Assembly (NCBI GenBank): GCA_037951105.1
Contig: JBAMJV010008016.1
Coordinates: forward strand, 1 to 64,000
DNA length: 64,000 nucleotides
DNA from: Echinarachnius parma
Taxonomy: Eukaryota; Echinodermata; Echinoidea; Clypeasteroida; Echinarachniidae
Reading direction: 5' to 3'
How positions within the stretch are numbered: the first letter of the stretch is position 1; every line of letters starts with the position of its first letter. Both the position numbers and the translations under genes were made by a program. The notes below the pieces were generated by a model. That model made no database searches. It had not been told where the DNA came from and saw only the letters and a list, made by a program, of their open reading frames with translations. Positions 28,601 to 41,505 of this stretch are shown one piece after another.

Positions 28601-31600
28601 AACTAAATGTCAGATTTCAATCAAACTTGGTACCTGAATGTTTTTTAGGGAGCCATCACAGATTGGGGTCATATGGTCAAGGTCACAGGACTCAAAATAT
28701 ATAAAAAATATTGTTAAAAATTAAATCAGTGCATGCTAATTTGGCTTGATATTAAAATCGCGTGATAGCGGAGGCATAATTTTCGATTGCGCGCAATCGA
28801 AGATCCATCTAGTTTAATACAGTGTTTGAATAATAGCCCAGAGTCGCCAGCTTCACCCAGAACAGCAGCAACATTAGAACATGTTTTTTCAGATGAATGT
28901 TCAATAGATAAAAAATAATCAAACCCAGGGGCATGCTAAAATAGTGGCTATTAGTCATGGCAATTATTACAGCACATTATTATCATGTCAAGGCCTAGGG
29001 ATGTTCTTGACTTTTTAAAAATATAAATAGCTTAGAAATGTTTAATAAACATGTAGTCTAAAATAAATTGTTTTGGTTCACATTTATGTGTCCGAAGAGA
29101 CTACGCATTTTCTCAGATTCAAACAGAGGTTATATTAGCAATAATTTTGCCTGATTGACTTGTTGGAATACATTGAAAAGGAAATGCTAAATCCACCTGT
29201 TCCTCTCTGACACCCACACATTGCTGGCATTAAGTTCATGAGTGACATACTAGCAGGAAACCAGGTTAATGCACTTATTACCTCTCTACTGCACTGAGAT
29301 TTGTGCTTTCATTGTTTTGCTGCAGAGCTGAGGTATGCTACCAAAACTAAACATACCTTATTGCCACATTTCCATGTTCCGAAGAAAAAAAACCCCTGCA
29401 TATAATATGGCTCTTTTCCATGGAGAGTACACATGTGGATGCCAGGTTTTGTATCAGTTTGTCAAGGTATAGTTTGGGGAATAACAAATTCGATTCTGTT
29501 TTATTTTTAAAATATGAAGCGGAAACAGACACATCCATTCATAAATGTTAGATGCAGCCGAGCCCAAGATTAGAGGATATTAATACAATAAAAGTTCTAT
29601 CTTTCTCTTATATCATCTATACAATGTATTATACATGTACTGATCCTTTTTCTTTTAGCCCCTGGTATATGGTAAACTGTATATCATTAATTTACATGTA
29701 GATTTACAAATTACTGCTGGCTCTTATTTCAATACTTCCTTTTTCCTCAAAGGTCCATTAATGAATGTTTTTGGTGATATTCATAAGTGGTGCAGTTGAG
29801 TGAATGTAAAGTGCACTTTGAGGTGCTGGTGGAGACATTAAGAGTTGTGATCTTGGCCATGCTAGGCGCAGATGAAATGCAGACAAAGGATGGTGGTGCA
29901 ATCAAGTGCAATATTGCACATGTTTATAGGTTTGCAAGATACAACCCAAGTTCAATCTATGAAACTTGTTCCAAGATCTTGAGACTTTATTACTCTCTGT
30001 GGTTGCTGAAGCAGATGGCAAAGAGATTTGACTGCAGAGAAATGAAAGCAACATCCCAAAAGCAGACATAATTTGCTTTGTTGTAGGGGGCCATGTGGTT
30101 CGTGACATAAGGAATCTAATGTACATGCAGTTGGTAATTAGACTGACAGACGAAATAAACCTTCGTTATACGCTTTTCCCAGTCATAAGAAAGTAGGTTG
30201 CAGAAATTATGAGACAAAGAAGCATTTTCATGTTAAATTAAAAATTGAACAAGAATCTCATAAATGCATTGTTATAGTCCTAATAGGAATGGATTATTAT
30301 AAAAATGTTGACATAAAATGTGAAGTATGTATAAAGATATAAATCAAATGCCGTGTTATGAAAACGTGATACAGGAAAGCAAATCAAATGCCAGGTAGTG
30401 TAAACATGTAATTCATTTCAATATATTCAAATGTAGGTCCATCGTATCTGGCATGATGTTAATGTTGTGATCAATGCTGTAACCTTACTGTTAAAACAAC
30501 ATAAGAAGAGTAATTGCACAGCAATAAAATAACATGTATTTAGTAACATCCTTGACCCGGCTATGTTGTCCCAATAAAATGACTGTTTTGCTAGCAATAA
30601 TTGGGAGTAAATTCCACCGGAAGAAATTTATTTGCAGAGAAAATTACTTCTACAACATTTCCAATAGTCTTATTTCAAGTCTACAGGACATGAATTGATT
30701 GAATTGTGGGCAGAATTGACATGGTATGAACTATTCAGCGATCACTCTCTGTGCAGTACATATAACTAAATTAACTTTTTGATTTAATGCTGAGTTAAGT
30801 GTATGTTGTATTGTGCTTGTATTATGTTGCTTCATTTGTAAGGGGAACTGTATAAATACATGTTTTCATTGTCATAAAATGTTCCTTATTCCTATTAATG
30901 AAAGACTTGTTGTATTTGTACGGGGTCCTTATTCCTATTAATGAAAGACTTGTTGTATTTGTACGGGGTCCTTATTCCTATTAATGAAAGACTTGTTGTA
31001 TTTGTACGGGGTCCTTATTCCTATTAATGAAAGACTTGTTGTATTTGTACGGGGTCCTTATTCCTATTAATGAAAGACTTGTTGTATTTGTACGGGGTCC
31101 TTATTCCTATTAATGAAAGACTTGTTGTATTTGTACGGGGTCCTTATTCCTATTAATGAAAGACTTGTTGTATTTGTACGGGGTCCTTATTCCTATTAAA
31201 GGGCAATGAAACCCAAGCAAAATGTTGCTTTCATAGTCTTGAAGAGATTAAAAAGAACAATCTCTGAAAATTAGAGCATAATCGGGTAAGAAACAAGAAA
31301 ACTACGGCTCTTTGAAGATGTCCATTTATTCCTATGGGGAACTCAAATTGGCAACGCACTCTGATAATTGTGTGGACAACTCCCCATATGTTTTGTACAC
31401 AAATGTTCCCATTTTTACAGTTTTCTTCATAGTCACATTTTTCCATTCCCCCAACTCATGATATGTTATGTATAAAAGCGTTCTACAAAACATATGTTGA
31501 ACTCGAATGAAGGGTAAACATAAATTTTGAGAAAATTTAACAAAACTGAAATTTTGTGTACAGAATGTATGGGGGGTTGTCCACAACTTTGCCAGAGTGT

Positions 31601-34600
31601 GTTGCCAATTTGAGTCACTCGAAGAAATGCATGGCTCTTTTCAAAGAGCCATAGTTTTCTTATTTCTTGACCGATTGTGCTCAAATTTTCAGAGACTATT
31701 AATTATATTTAGTGTCTTATAGTGCATACAACAATTTGTCTGGATTTCATTGTCCTTTAATGAAAGACTTGTTGTATTTGTACGGGGTCCTTATTCCTAT
31801 TAATGAAAGACTTGTTGTATTTGTACGGGGTCCTTATTCCTATTAATGAAAGACTTGTTGTATTTGTACGGGGTCCTTATTCCTATTAATGAAAGACTTG
31901 TTGTATTTGTACGGGGTCCTTATTCCTATTAATGAAAGACTTGTTGTATTTGTACGGGGTCCTTATTCCTATTAATGAAAGACTTGTTGTATTTGTTAAA
32001 GTTAAAAAAAGTTAAAGTCTTTCCCGTACCAATGTTGACACATAAGGCGGCGCCTATCTCCGTTTCAATTGCCCTAGGCCACACGTCTACTAAATGTAGC
32101 GAAAGTTACAGAAGGGGGCTAGTCCTCTGGTAACTCGTGTGATTAACTTTCCCTTCTCCATTCTATAAATTGCCGAGTGTCTGGCTAGAAGGCAGAAGGT
32201 ACCATTTTTAAAGTCTTTGGTATGACCCGGTCTGGGTTCGAACCCGGGACCTCCCGTGCATGAGGCGGACACTCTAACCGCTAAGCCACCATGCTCGGTG
32301 TATTTGTACGGGGTCCTTATTCCTATTAATAAAAGACTTGTTGTATTTGTACAGGGTCCCTCTGGAGATCCAAGTCCTGCTGTGAAAGGAATCAAAGGAG
32401 AACCTGGGCGTGACGGAAGACCTGGCCAACCAGTAAGTGCATTCATATAAGATGCAACATAGTATGTCCCTTATAACATGGCCAACCAGTAAGTACATTC
32501 ATGTAACATGCAATATACATAAAGGAATCAAAAGAGGGCCTGGGCGTGACGCAAGACCTGGCCAACCAGTAAGTGCATTCATATAACATGCAACATAATA
32601 TATCCCTTATAACATGGCCAACCAGTAAGTACATTCATGTAACATTCAATATAATATATCCCTTATAACATAGCCAACCAGTAAGTACATTCATGTAACA
32701 TTCAATATACATAAAGGAATGAAAGGAGAGCCTGGGCGTGACGGAAGACCTGGCCAACCAGTAAGTACCGTTCATATAACATGCAACATAAAATGTCCCT
32801 TATATCCCTTATAACAGGGCCAACCAGTAAGTACATCCATGTAACATGCAACATAATATGTCCCTTATAATATCCCTTATAACATGGACAACCAGTAAGT
32901 ACATCCATGTAACATGCAACATAATATGTCCCTTATATCTCTTATAACATGGACAACCAGTAAGTACATTCATGTAACATGCAACATAATATGTCCCTTA
33001 TATCTCTTATAACAGGGCCAACCAGTAAGTACATTCATATAACATGCAACATAGTATGTCCCTTATAATATCCCTTATAACATGGCCAACCAGTAAGTAC
33101 CGTTCATATAACATGCAACATAAAATGTCCCTTATATCCCTTATAACATGGCCAACGAGTAAGTACATCCATGTAACATTCAATATACATAAAGGAATGA
33201 AAGGAGAGCCTGGGCGTGACGGAAGACCTGGCCAACCAGTAAGTACCGTTCATATAACATGCAACATAATATGTCCCTTATATCCCTTATAACATGGACA
33301 ACCAGTAAGTACATCCATGTAACATTCAATATACATAAAGGAATCAAAGGAGAGCCTGGGCGTGACGTGATGCAAGACCTGGCCAACCAGTAAGTACATT
33401 CATGTAACATGCAACATTATAATGTCCCTTATAATAATAATAATAATAATAATGCCGAATGTTCAAAAGCGCTGTTCAAGTTCAAGTTATTGAAAGAGGT
33501 GAGTTTTCAATTGTTCTTTGAACAAATTGAATGAAGCTTGGTTGCGGAGTATCAAAGGTAGTTTATTCCAAAGTTTGGGTGCTGCGGAAGCGAAGGCTTT
33601 ATCCCCAAGTGTGGGAAACATCTTGGCAGTTGGATGGTTCAGCAGAGTGCCTTGTGAGGAGCGGAGTGAGTACCGGGACGGCTGGCTAATTGCAATAAGT
33701 TCAGTGAGATATAGAGGAGCCAGGCCATGAATACATTTGAAAGTGAGAATGAGAATCTTAAACTGGACTCTGGACCTGATGGGGAGCCAGTTGAGTTGAC
33801 GGAGAATTTGGGGGATTTTGTGGCGAGTCTTGCTGCTGCATTCTGGACACGCTGCAGCTTTTCAGTGTGGGTTGTAGTGGCACCGTACAGCAGGCTGTTG
33901 CAGTAGTCCAGGCGGCTAGTAACGAAAGTAATGAATGTAACGAATTATATCCCTTATAACAAATAATGTATAATATAAGGGATATGAGCAGGACTGGTCT
34001 AGAGAGAGTCTTAGTGGAATGCATTGACTCCATTTGATCATGATTACGTTAAACATGATACTGTGTCATCTCTTTGATGAAAAATCTTAAAAGGTGAAAT
34101 GGGATGAGAAGGAATTAATTCTGTTGTTTAATTCAAATTTGTTTTGACAACAATTTAATGCATATTATGTCATGATTTTGTTTTTGAACAATGTATCTTA
34201 CACATTGTTTGAATACATGAAGAGAATATAAAGTTGATAGGACATATGTGACCGGCTATAGCGAAACCCTGCACTTGTCGGTAATTCATGTTTTGACGAA
34301 ATGGGCATTTAAGTTCACATAATGTGTGTAAAAGACTTATGATTATAAAATTGAAACAATCATATCTTCGCCAATCATTGACCCATTTGTTAGAACAAAG
34401 CATCAATTGAAAGCTTGTGATGAGGCCTTTCTAATTGTGTGAAAATCTACATTTGGATTTTTACTGACAAGTGCAGGGTTTTGCTATAGCCAGTCACAGA
34501 TATACTTAACAAGGACAATATAAAAGTGATTTCAAATTAAATTAAATAAGCACAAGTGCTATCAGAGCCTGATCCCCTTACTATATATGACGATAACATA

Positions 34601-37600
34601 TTGTTAAAGGCCCAGTCCCATACTGACGATTTTCACGGCGAATCGAAAAGATTTGACGTTCGTCGAGAAAATTGCTTAGGTCATGTTGCATCGTATTACA
34701 TCTTATCGGTTCTTCCCCAAAACCATGGGCGTAGATTTGTCATTGATACCCATTCAACTGGGGGGGGGGGATGATCTATTCATTCATCCCCCCTGATGAA
34801 TAGGTATAACGTAAGTCGCTACGCCCAAGCCCCAAACCGTGGCTAAATCGAGTCGATTCGTTCTAGTAAATCGTTGCGAGTCGTTGAGTCGCCGTGAAAA
34901 TCATCAGTATGGGACTGTGCCTGAAGAGAAAACTGCTAAATGATATTAAACTTCGAATTTCATTTACCACAAAAGTGCTAGAAGAGCTTGCTAAATGATA
35001 TTCAATTTGTAATTATACATTACATGTACATGTTATTTCTTTCTCTTCCTCAGGGCTCAACTGGTCTGCCTGGACAAACAGGACCCAAGGGAAACACAGG
35101 GCAGTTTGGAGATCTTGTACGTTTACTTTACCTTTCATTTAACCCGTTCACTACGAGATTCTGAAATCCCCATAGACTTTGTACATAGCCCACCCGGTTC
35201 CCGTAAGCAACGGGTTAACCTCTTTTTCAATGTTTTTTTGTTAAGCTTTTTTTAAATACTCCTGCTGAAATGAGCATGTGTATGGTAGAGAGAATTACTG
35301 GTTATGCCCTCCTCCATAGGAGTCAATTCAGATGTAAGAATGTCCTCTGCAATGTACAGTTCTCTCTGTCATAAAAAAGGCAGAGAAAAAGTCAATCGCC
35401 CTGAAAAGAGACTATATACTTAGAGAGAGGGAGAGGGAAGGAGAGATAGGCATTGAAATGGAGCCGTGAGCTTTATACAGCTGAGTGTAATAGCACCTAG
35501 ATTCTCAGCATGCCATGTAATCAACTTCACATCTGTGTCACATAAATCAATATAATGTGATTAGCTGATCTAGAGGTAACTTACTTTGTATGGTGAGAAC
35601 ACGCTTCACCCCAGTTAGGGCTGACTTTTTGAAATACCCCCTCCCTCGAAACTTCAGAAAATTACTATAATATATGACGATAACACAACCCCCTGGGTTA
35701 GGGCTGGTTTTGTGTCTTTAACCCCATCCCAATCCTCCCACAACTTACTCTGTATAACGATAACATGACCCCCTGGGATAGAGCTGGTTTTGTGTCCCTA
35801 ACCCCCTCCCTATCATCGTTAAATACCCCCTCCATATTGCAGGGTTATGATGTAGGTTATAACGAACTGGGTTGCTGCATGAGCTAGCCCCCTTGGGCTT
35901 GGAGTTTATTAGTAATCTTGTGTTTTCTGTATTTTAATATCAATATGTTAATAAACTTTATTTAAAGGTTAATCTTTTCATTAATTTTGCCTCTGAAGAA
36001 GATTCTGCTAGGATTGAAAATTTAGGCCCCGTATTGACTCTCAAAATAACAACTTTTGGACAAATCTACACTAAATGTCACATTGAAAAGTTTAATCAAA
36101 TGACAACCCCTCGTTACACAGGAGTTTTGTTTTAATTTTTTCCAGCAAAACTCCTGATAATGTTGCATGTTTGATCATGAGCAGGTCTTTTTTGTACAAC
36201 CTCTCTCATTAAATTCATTTGCTGAATAAAATATAATATAGAAATACCAACTACTTTTGGGAAAGATTTATGAAGGTGAAATAAGATTTTATTAAATGAA
36301 CTAGAAATAAATATACGTAGGCCTAGTAGAACATAACAATGGGTATACATTGTTAATTAGTTGCATTTGTAGTGATTGGATAAACAATATTAACAATTAT
36401 TTGTGTCATTATTTCAAGTTAACAAGAATATTTTGTTTTTGAATTGTTTTGCTCAGGGTGGCAAAGGAGAGAAAGGTTTGAAGGGACTGAGAGGAGATCC
36501 GGGATTGTCTTACACCGGTGAAAAGGGAACAAAGGTATCTACCACCTACTCATGAGAAGCACAAGGACTTTAACACTATATGCTCTTAAATACACCTTGC
36601 AGCTCTCAAGAAATTATTGTAGTAGATAATTTGTCTCATTTTTAACAAACTTGCACTTGCTTTGAAGTATTTATGAATAGGGAATGATAGAAAAAAGCAA
36701 ATAAACAACATTTATCAATAAACTTGGATTAAATGGAGAGGTGTTTGTTAAAATTGTTCATGACTGTGACTCCGTTACTAATTTAAATGAAAAGTAGTTA
36801 TAATTATATCATATCTTTTGTCTCCCATTCTATTTAGTGCATTGCAACAGACAGTTGGAACTGGGCCATCATTATGCAGTTATATTGCCACTTTAAATTT
36901 GAAAAGAGTAAAATAAGTTCCATATTATTTCTGGTAACTTTTGAATTCTTGTACCAAATCGCTATGAATGGAGCAATAGCAAAATACAATATAATATTCA
37001 TTGTCATAACATCAATTATGGTACATTGCTAATTATTCAGCACACATATTCAAATGAAAACCACTATTTTAAGAGATAAGACTGCATGTCATTACCTCAT
37101 GAAGTGATTTAAAATTAATCAATAACAACATGAGGAATTGATGTATATTCAGATGAGCATTTCCACTTAATCATACATTTTCAGATCTTTCAGTGATATT
37201 TTGTTATTTGCTCTAACATTTAAAATGCATTTTTATAACAGGGAGAAACAGGATACGCAGGTCCACCTGGCATTGGCTGTACCACCACAGGGACAGGCGA
37301 AAGCCAGTACGTGCAAGGCCCCCCAGGAGAAAGAGGCTCTCAGGTACTGTTGCCATAGCAACTGAGAGCTTACCTCACATAGCAGCACACTGTTTGCTGT
37401 GAATGAATGAATGAATGAATGATGGTTGGAGTGTCACGATGCATGTCTGTTTGTTTTCACCTCTTGTTTGCATTCTTCATTGCCAATGCTTGTTAGGGTG
37501 ATACAGGTCCAGCAGGGATGCCGGGGAATTCCTGTGATTTTACGCAGAACACAACAGAGATTGTACCAGGTGTAAAGGGTGATCAAGGAGAGCAGGTAAA

Positions 37601-40600
37601 CCACAACCACACCACCTCCTCCACCACAACCACACCATCTCCTCCACCACTACCACAATTACCACCATTACCACTGCATCTTCTGCACCCCTATGTGTCT
37701 GCATCTCATCCGTTTGCAACCACCACTTCCTTCTTTGGTCTGCATGGATCACATTCAGCATGGGTTTGATGTTTCACCAACACCACCTCAAAAACAACTG
37801 CCACCACCACCACCACCACCACCACCACCACCACCACCACCACCACCACCCCACTACCACCACCACCACCATCACTATATCCACAACTTCTACCATCACC
37901 ATCACATACACCACCACCACCACCTCCACCACCATTACCACCACCACTTCCACCACATTTACCATCATTAACACCACCACAACCTCTACCAGTACCACCA
38001 CCACCACCACCACCACCACCACCACTAGTACCATCATTGTCTTCACCAGCACTACCACTACTACCAAGACCCATCGTTGGACACAGAGTGACCATTAACA
38101 ATATCACTGCATCGTTTCACCATCAAAGTTCAGTATTGAGAGAACATTGTGTTTAGTGGTTCATGTATTACCATGCCCTTTGTACTAATTTCTTGCTGCG
38201 GAACTAATTAGCCCTACCAAAATGTGTCCTTGCATTCTGTTGTGTGCAACTGCTACATCAAGCATATAACATACATGTGTGCAAATATTAACCATGGCAA
38301 TTTTTACTTACAAATTGGTGTCTTAATTAATATTCAACGGCTGTTAACAATTCAAGAAATGGGTGACATTGCCAGAGAATATTGGGTGTGTGAGCTTTGT
38401 ATGCATACGCAAATGAACACATCCTTGGAGCAAGGGATTAGTCCAAAGAGACACTTAACATTTGTATAAAATAAATGTGTTACCAATATTAAAGCAAATT
38501 CAAAACAGATAGAAGCATGCCGTAATTTAGTAAAATAAATTAAACTTGTCATCAACATTGATAAAGTTGGGCTTTGTCGATGTTATGAGATATTTGTTTA
38601 CAATGTAATAGTGTTTTAGAGAGTGTCAGTTATAGGAATTGAATTGTCCCACATGTATTTTGAAACGTCCAAATGTTCCACCAGAAATGTTGCAACTTAT
38701 ATGTTTGTCAGGTAGAAGTTTGAAGTTAGCTAACAGCTATTTGGGTTATTCATCTTGTAATAGGTTTGAATTATGATGGAAACTAGGCTCCATCCATATA
38801 TGCATGGGCAACTGCTAGCTTAGTTATATATGTCTATTGTAAATGAAGGGGTGTGACGTGTTAGACAGCTGTGGTTAATAAGTATAGCAACAAACCTGAC
38901 CGTACTAACCATAATTGGCAAGTGATAAACCAACTTATGGGGGGGGGGGGGTCTTGGTATGAAGCTTAGCTAGCAGCATTTCATGGATATAAGCCCTGTG
39001 CCCATATTCATAAAACCGGACTAGCTTAGCTCCATTTTAAGTCTTTTTCAGGTGATAGGGCTAGGTATGCAACAATAGATCCTCTTGGTTGCAAACTAGG
39101 TTCTTATCTTAGAGGGTAATATCTGCTAACCCAGATTACTTTGTCTCATCCAAAATAAACTCAGATAAAAACTAAGTTCACAGGGTTTCATGAATATGGG
39201 CGCTGGTTTTCTTCAATTTATTCATCATCATTGCCTTGATTATATTGTCTACATTCCGGATAGCATGTCTCGTGTTCTTCATATCATATCAAATCCAAAC
39301 CAATATTCATCCGTTTATTTTGTTCATGTCATTTGTGAGCACTGTCATTGGTCCATGTTTGTTTAGACTGTGTTATGTCACTTGTCTGTATGTTACTGTT
39401 TCACTCTTTTGGCATTATGTTCTTCATCATCTATGTTCATGTTAGGTTATCAATTGTTCAAGATTCTAAATGCATGCTTAGTGGGTGGAAATAGTAATTG
39501 TGATATGAGATTCACTTAGATATTGATATGAATGCTATGACCTATAATAATAATAATAATAATAATATACTAGATCGTATTTGTATCTTATAGCGCCTAA
39601 TGCCGAACAGCCTCTAAGCGCGTATTATTATTATTATCCCTGGTCATTTGGTTCAGACCCGCACAATTATCTTGTATACATTCATAAATCCCCGTGGAGC
39701 ATACTAGCCACGGGCAACCATGTGCACCAAGCTAATTTTCACCAGACCAGGTACCCATTTATAAGATGGAGTGTAGACTAGATATAAATACTAAGAGCTC
39801 AAGTAGGATCTTGTTACAAATACTGCGAGATCCAGAAGGATCTAGGTATGAATGCTATGTGATCCAATATCATTAGGCTTTGTATGTTGTAATATCATCT
39901 TAGATCTGAATATGAATGCTAACAATATCAAGTTAGATCCGTTTGAGAATGCTAATATATCAAGTCAGATCCGTTTGAGAATGCTAATATATCAAGTTAG
40001 ATCCGTTTGAGAATGCTAATATATCAAGTTAGATCCGTTTGAGAATGCTAATATATCAAGTCAGATTTGTATGTGAACCTATGAGATCAAGTTAGATCTA
40101 GCTACATATACTGTAAGATAGAAATCGTGACAGATCTATATGAATATGAATGCTAAGAGATCAAGTTAGACTCTGATGTGAATGCTATGTTACCTCTGCT
40201 AATGGCTTATGAATCGATGACAAAACGGATAATTCATTGCATTAATTGCACCCTCAAAATCTTTCTTTCCATAATCAAAATGTTCCTTTGTTATTTCTAA
40301 ATGACTTTTTCATCACAATTATTATGCCTCCCCTAACGTAGTGGCCAGTGGCATTATTTTATATGTATCAATTTCTATATTCTCTGCAATGTTAGATTTA
40401 AATCATGTATATATAACAATTAATTAATTGATCTCAATGGTTATTCTTGGAATCAATATGTTACTCAAAACATGTCACATGTCTACGTGGACACTTTTCT
40501 TGTCTCCCTTGGGTGGTCACTATACACAGGTTTTACTAGTTCACTGTGTTCATGGGCCATTTCTATTCAAAATTTCTTGTGGTGTCATATTTTTAATTCT

Positions 40601-41473
40601 AACATGTGCAGTGACATGACACTCAATTGCACTTGTGTACTAACAACACACATTTGTAAGTATAATTATGTACACCATGGTTTGGCTCACTTTGGGAGTG
40701 TTGTGTTTTCAGTTAAGTTTGGACTGCTTGATTTTTACATTGTTTTCATATATCATATTCTTATGTTTAATCCTTTCATTTGATTTTGATTATTTAATTT
40801 GTTGATGAATTAATTAATTAATTTAATGTTTTATTGATATCTGTCCTTTTTGTGATAATTTCATGTTTCTTCATAAAATCATGGTAATAATTTGATGTGA
40901 TGAGCATATATTTTGTATAATAGTTATTTTTTTCATTTTACTGTCACCCACCCTCTGATGTGTGATTTTGTGTGACTGTGCTGTTCATGATTATTTTTTT
41001 TTGGAATGGTTGTTATGGAAGTAATTTTACTTTGTCTTTTTGCATGTTAGTGTTCAGTTTTCTTTTTATGCCATTTCGTAAAGAGAAAACAAATGTGAAT
41101 GTCATAGTTGAAGATAAAAACAACAACTTTTGATACATAGATCAGTCAATAATTGTGTTTATGTTTGAAATAGCACAATAATAATATTGAGTAAATATAA
41201 ATGCTGTGGAATGAAATACTGCAGTCAATTAGAGCCAAGTAGTATTCTGAAATCAAAATGGATATGAATTCAGGACTTAAATGAAATGAAAGACAAAGAA
41301 AGATAATTACATATTAAACACTAGCTTAATCAGTGATTACAGTGTATTATTTTCTTCTCATTTGATATTTCTGCCATTACAGCGTAATGATAATAATAAT
41401 AATGATAATAATGATAATAATGTTAATGATAATGATATTGATAATAATGATAATGACATTGATAATGATGATG

Positions 41474-41505
<32 letters not shown>

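Larger units (their letters stand above)
27306..32354 (+). other. Intron 4 (5 kb)
   Basis: Holds a small inverted repeat at 27423-27512 (AACCCGTTCAGGAC with GTCCTGAACGGGTT), a hairpin-ended tandem element (27842-28812), a quiet unique stretch (28813-30880) and a 43-bp minisatellite with two nested insertions leading into exon 5. Confidence 0.7.
30883..32354. repeat. 43-bp minisatellite abutting exon 5, with two insertions
   Basis: The unit TCCTTATTCCTATTAATGAA + AGACTTGTTGTATTTGTACG + GGG recurs with 43-bp period in three segments: 30883-31199, 31757-31996 and 32299-32354. The gaps are a TTAA element and a SINE. The last unit merges into the exon 5 acceptor. Confidence 0.93.
32433..35053 (+). 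other. Intron 5
   Basis: First kilobase is a donor-site minisatellite with exon 5 fragments, interrupted by a LINE remnant; then a CCGGCTATAGC foldback (34242-34504) and an AGGCCCAGTCCC foldback (34608-34922). Confidence 0.8.

Noticed and set aside
31231-31684. Small conserved proteins beginning [13 protein letters not shown]
   Set aside because: The same ORFs recur only because three copies of a TTAA element (8891, 31200, 60987) are homologous; no sign of protein-level selection.
30883-31996. CRISPR-like array of 43-bp repeats
   Set aside because: Head-to-tail repeats without variable spacers in an animal intron; a minisatellite.
32214-32295. tRNA gene on the minus strand (good box A and box B)
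   Set aside because: It is the head of a 302-bp SINE with a 9-bp target duplication and a non-tRNA body; the anticodon stem pairs poorly.
33518-33730. Plus-strand [17 protein letters not shown]
   Set aside because: Antisense to a LINE reverse-transcriptase remnant read on the minus strand.
37600-38110. Poly-His, poly-Thr, poly-Gly and poly-Val ORFs of about 90-130 residues on both strands
   Set aside because: They are translations of a CCA/CAC microsatellite in intron 9; no start context, splice sites or conserved domain.
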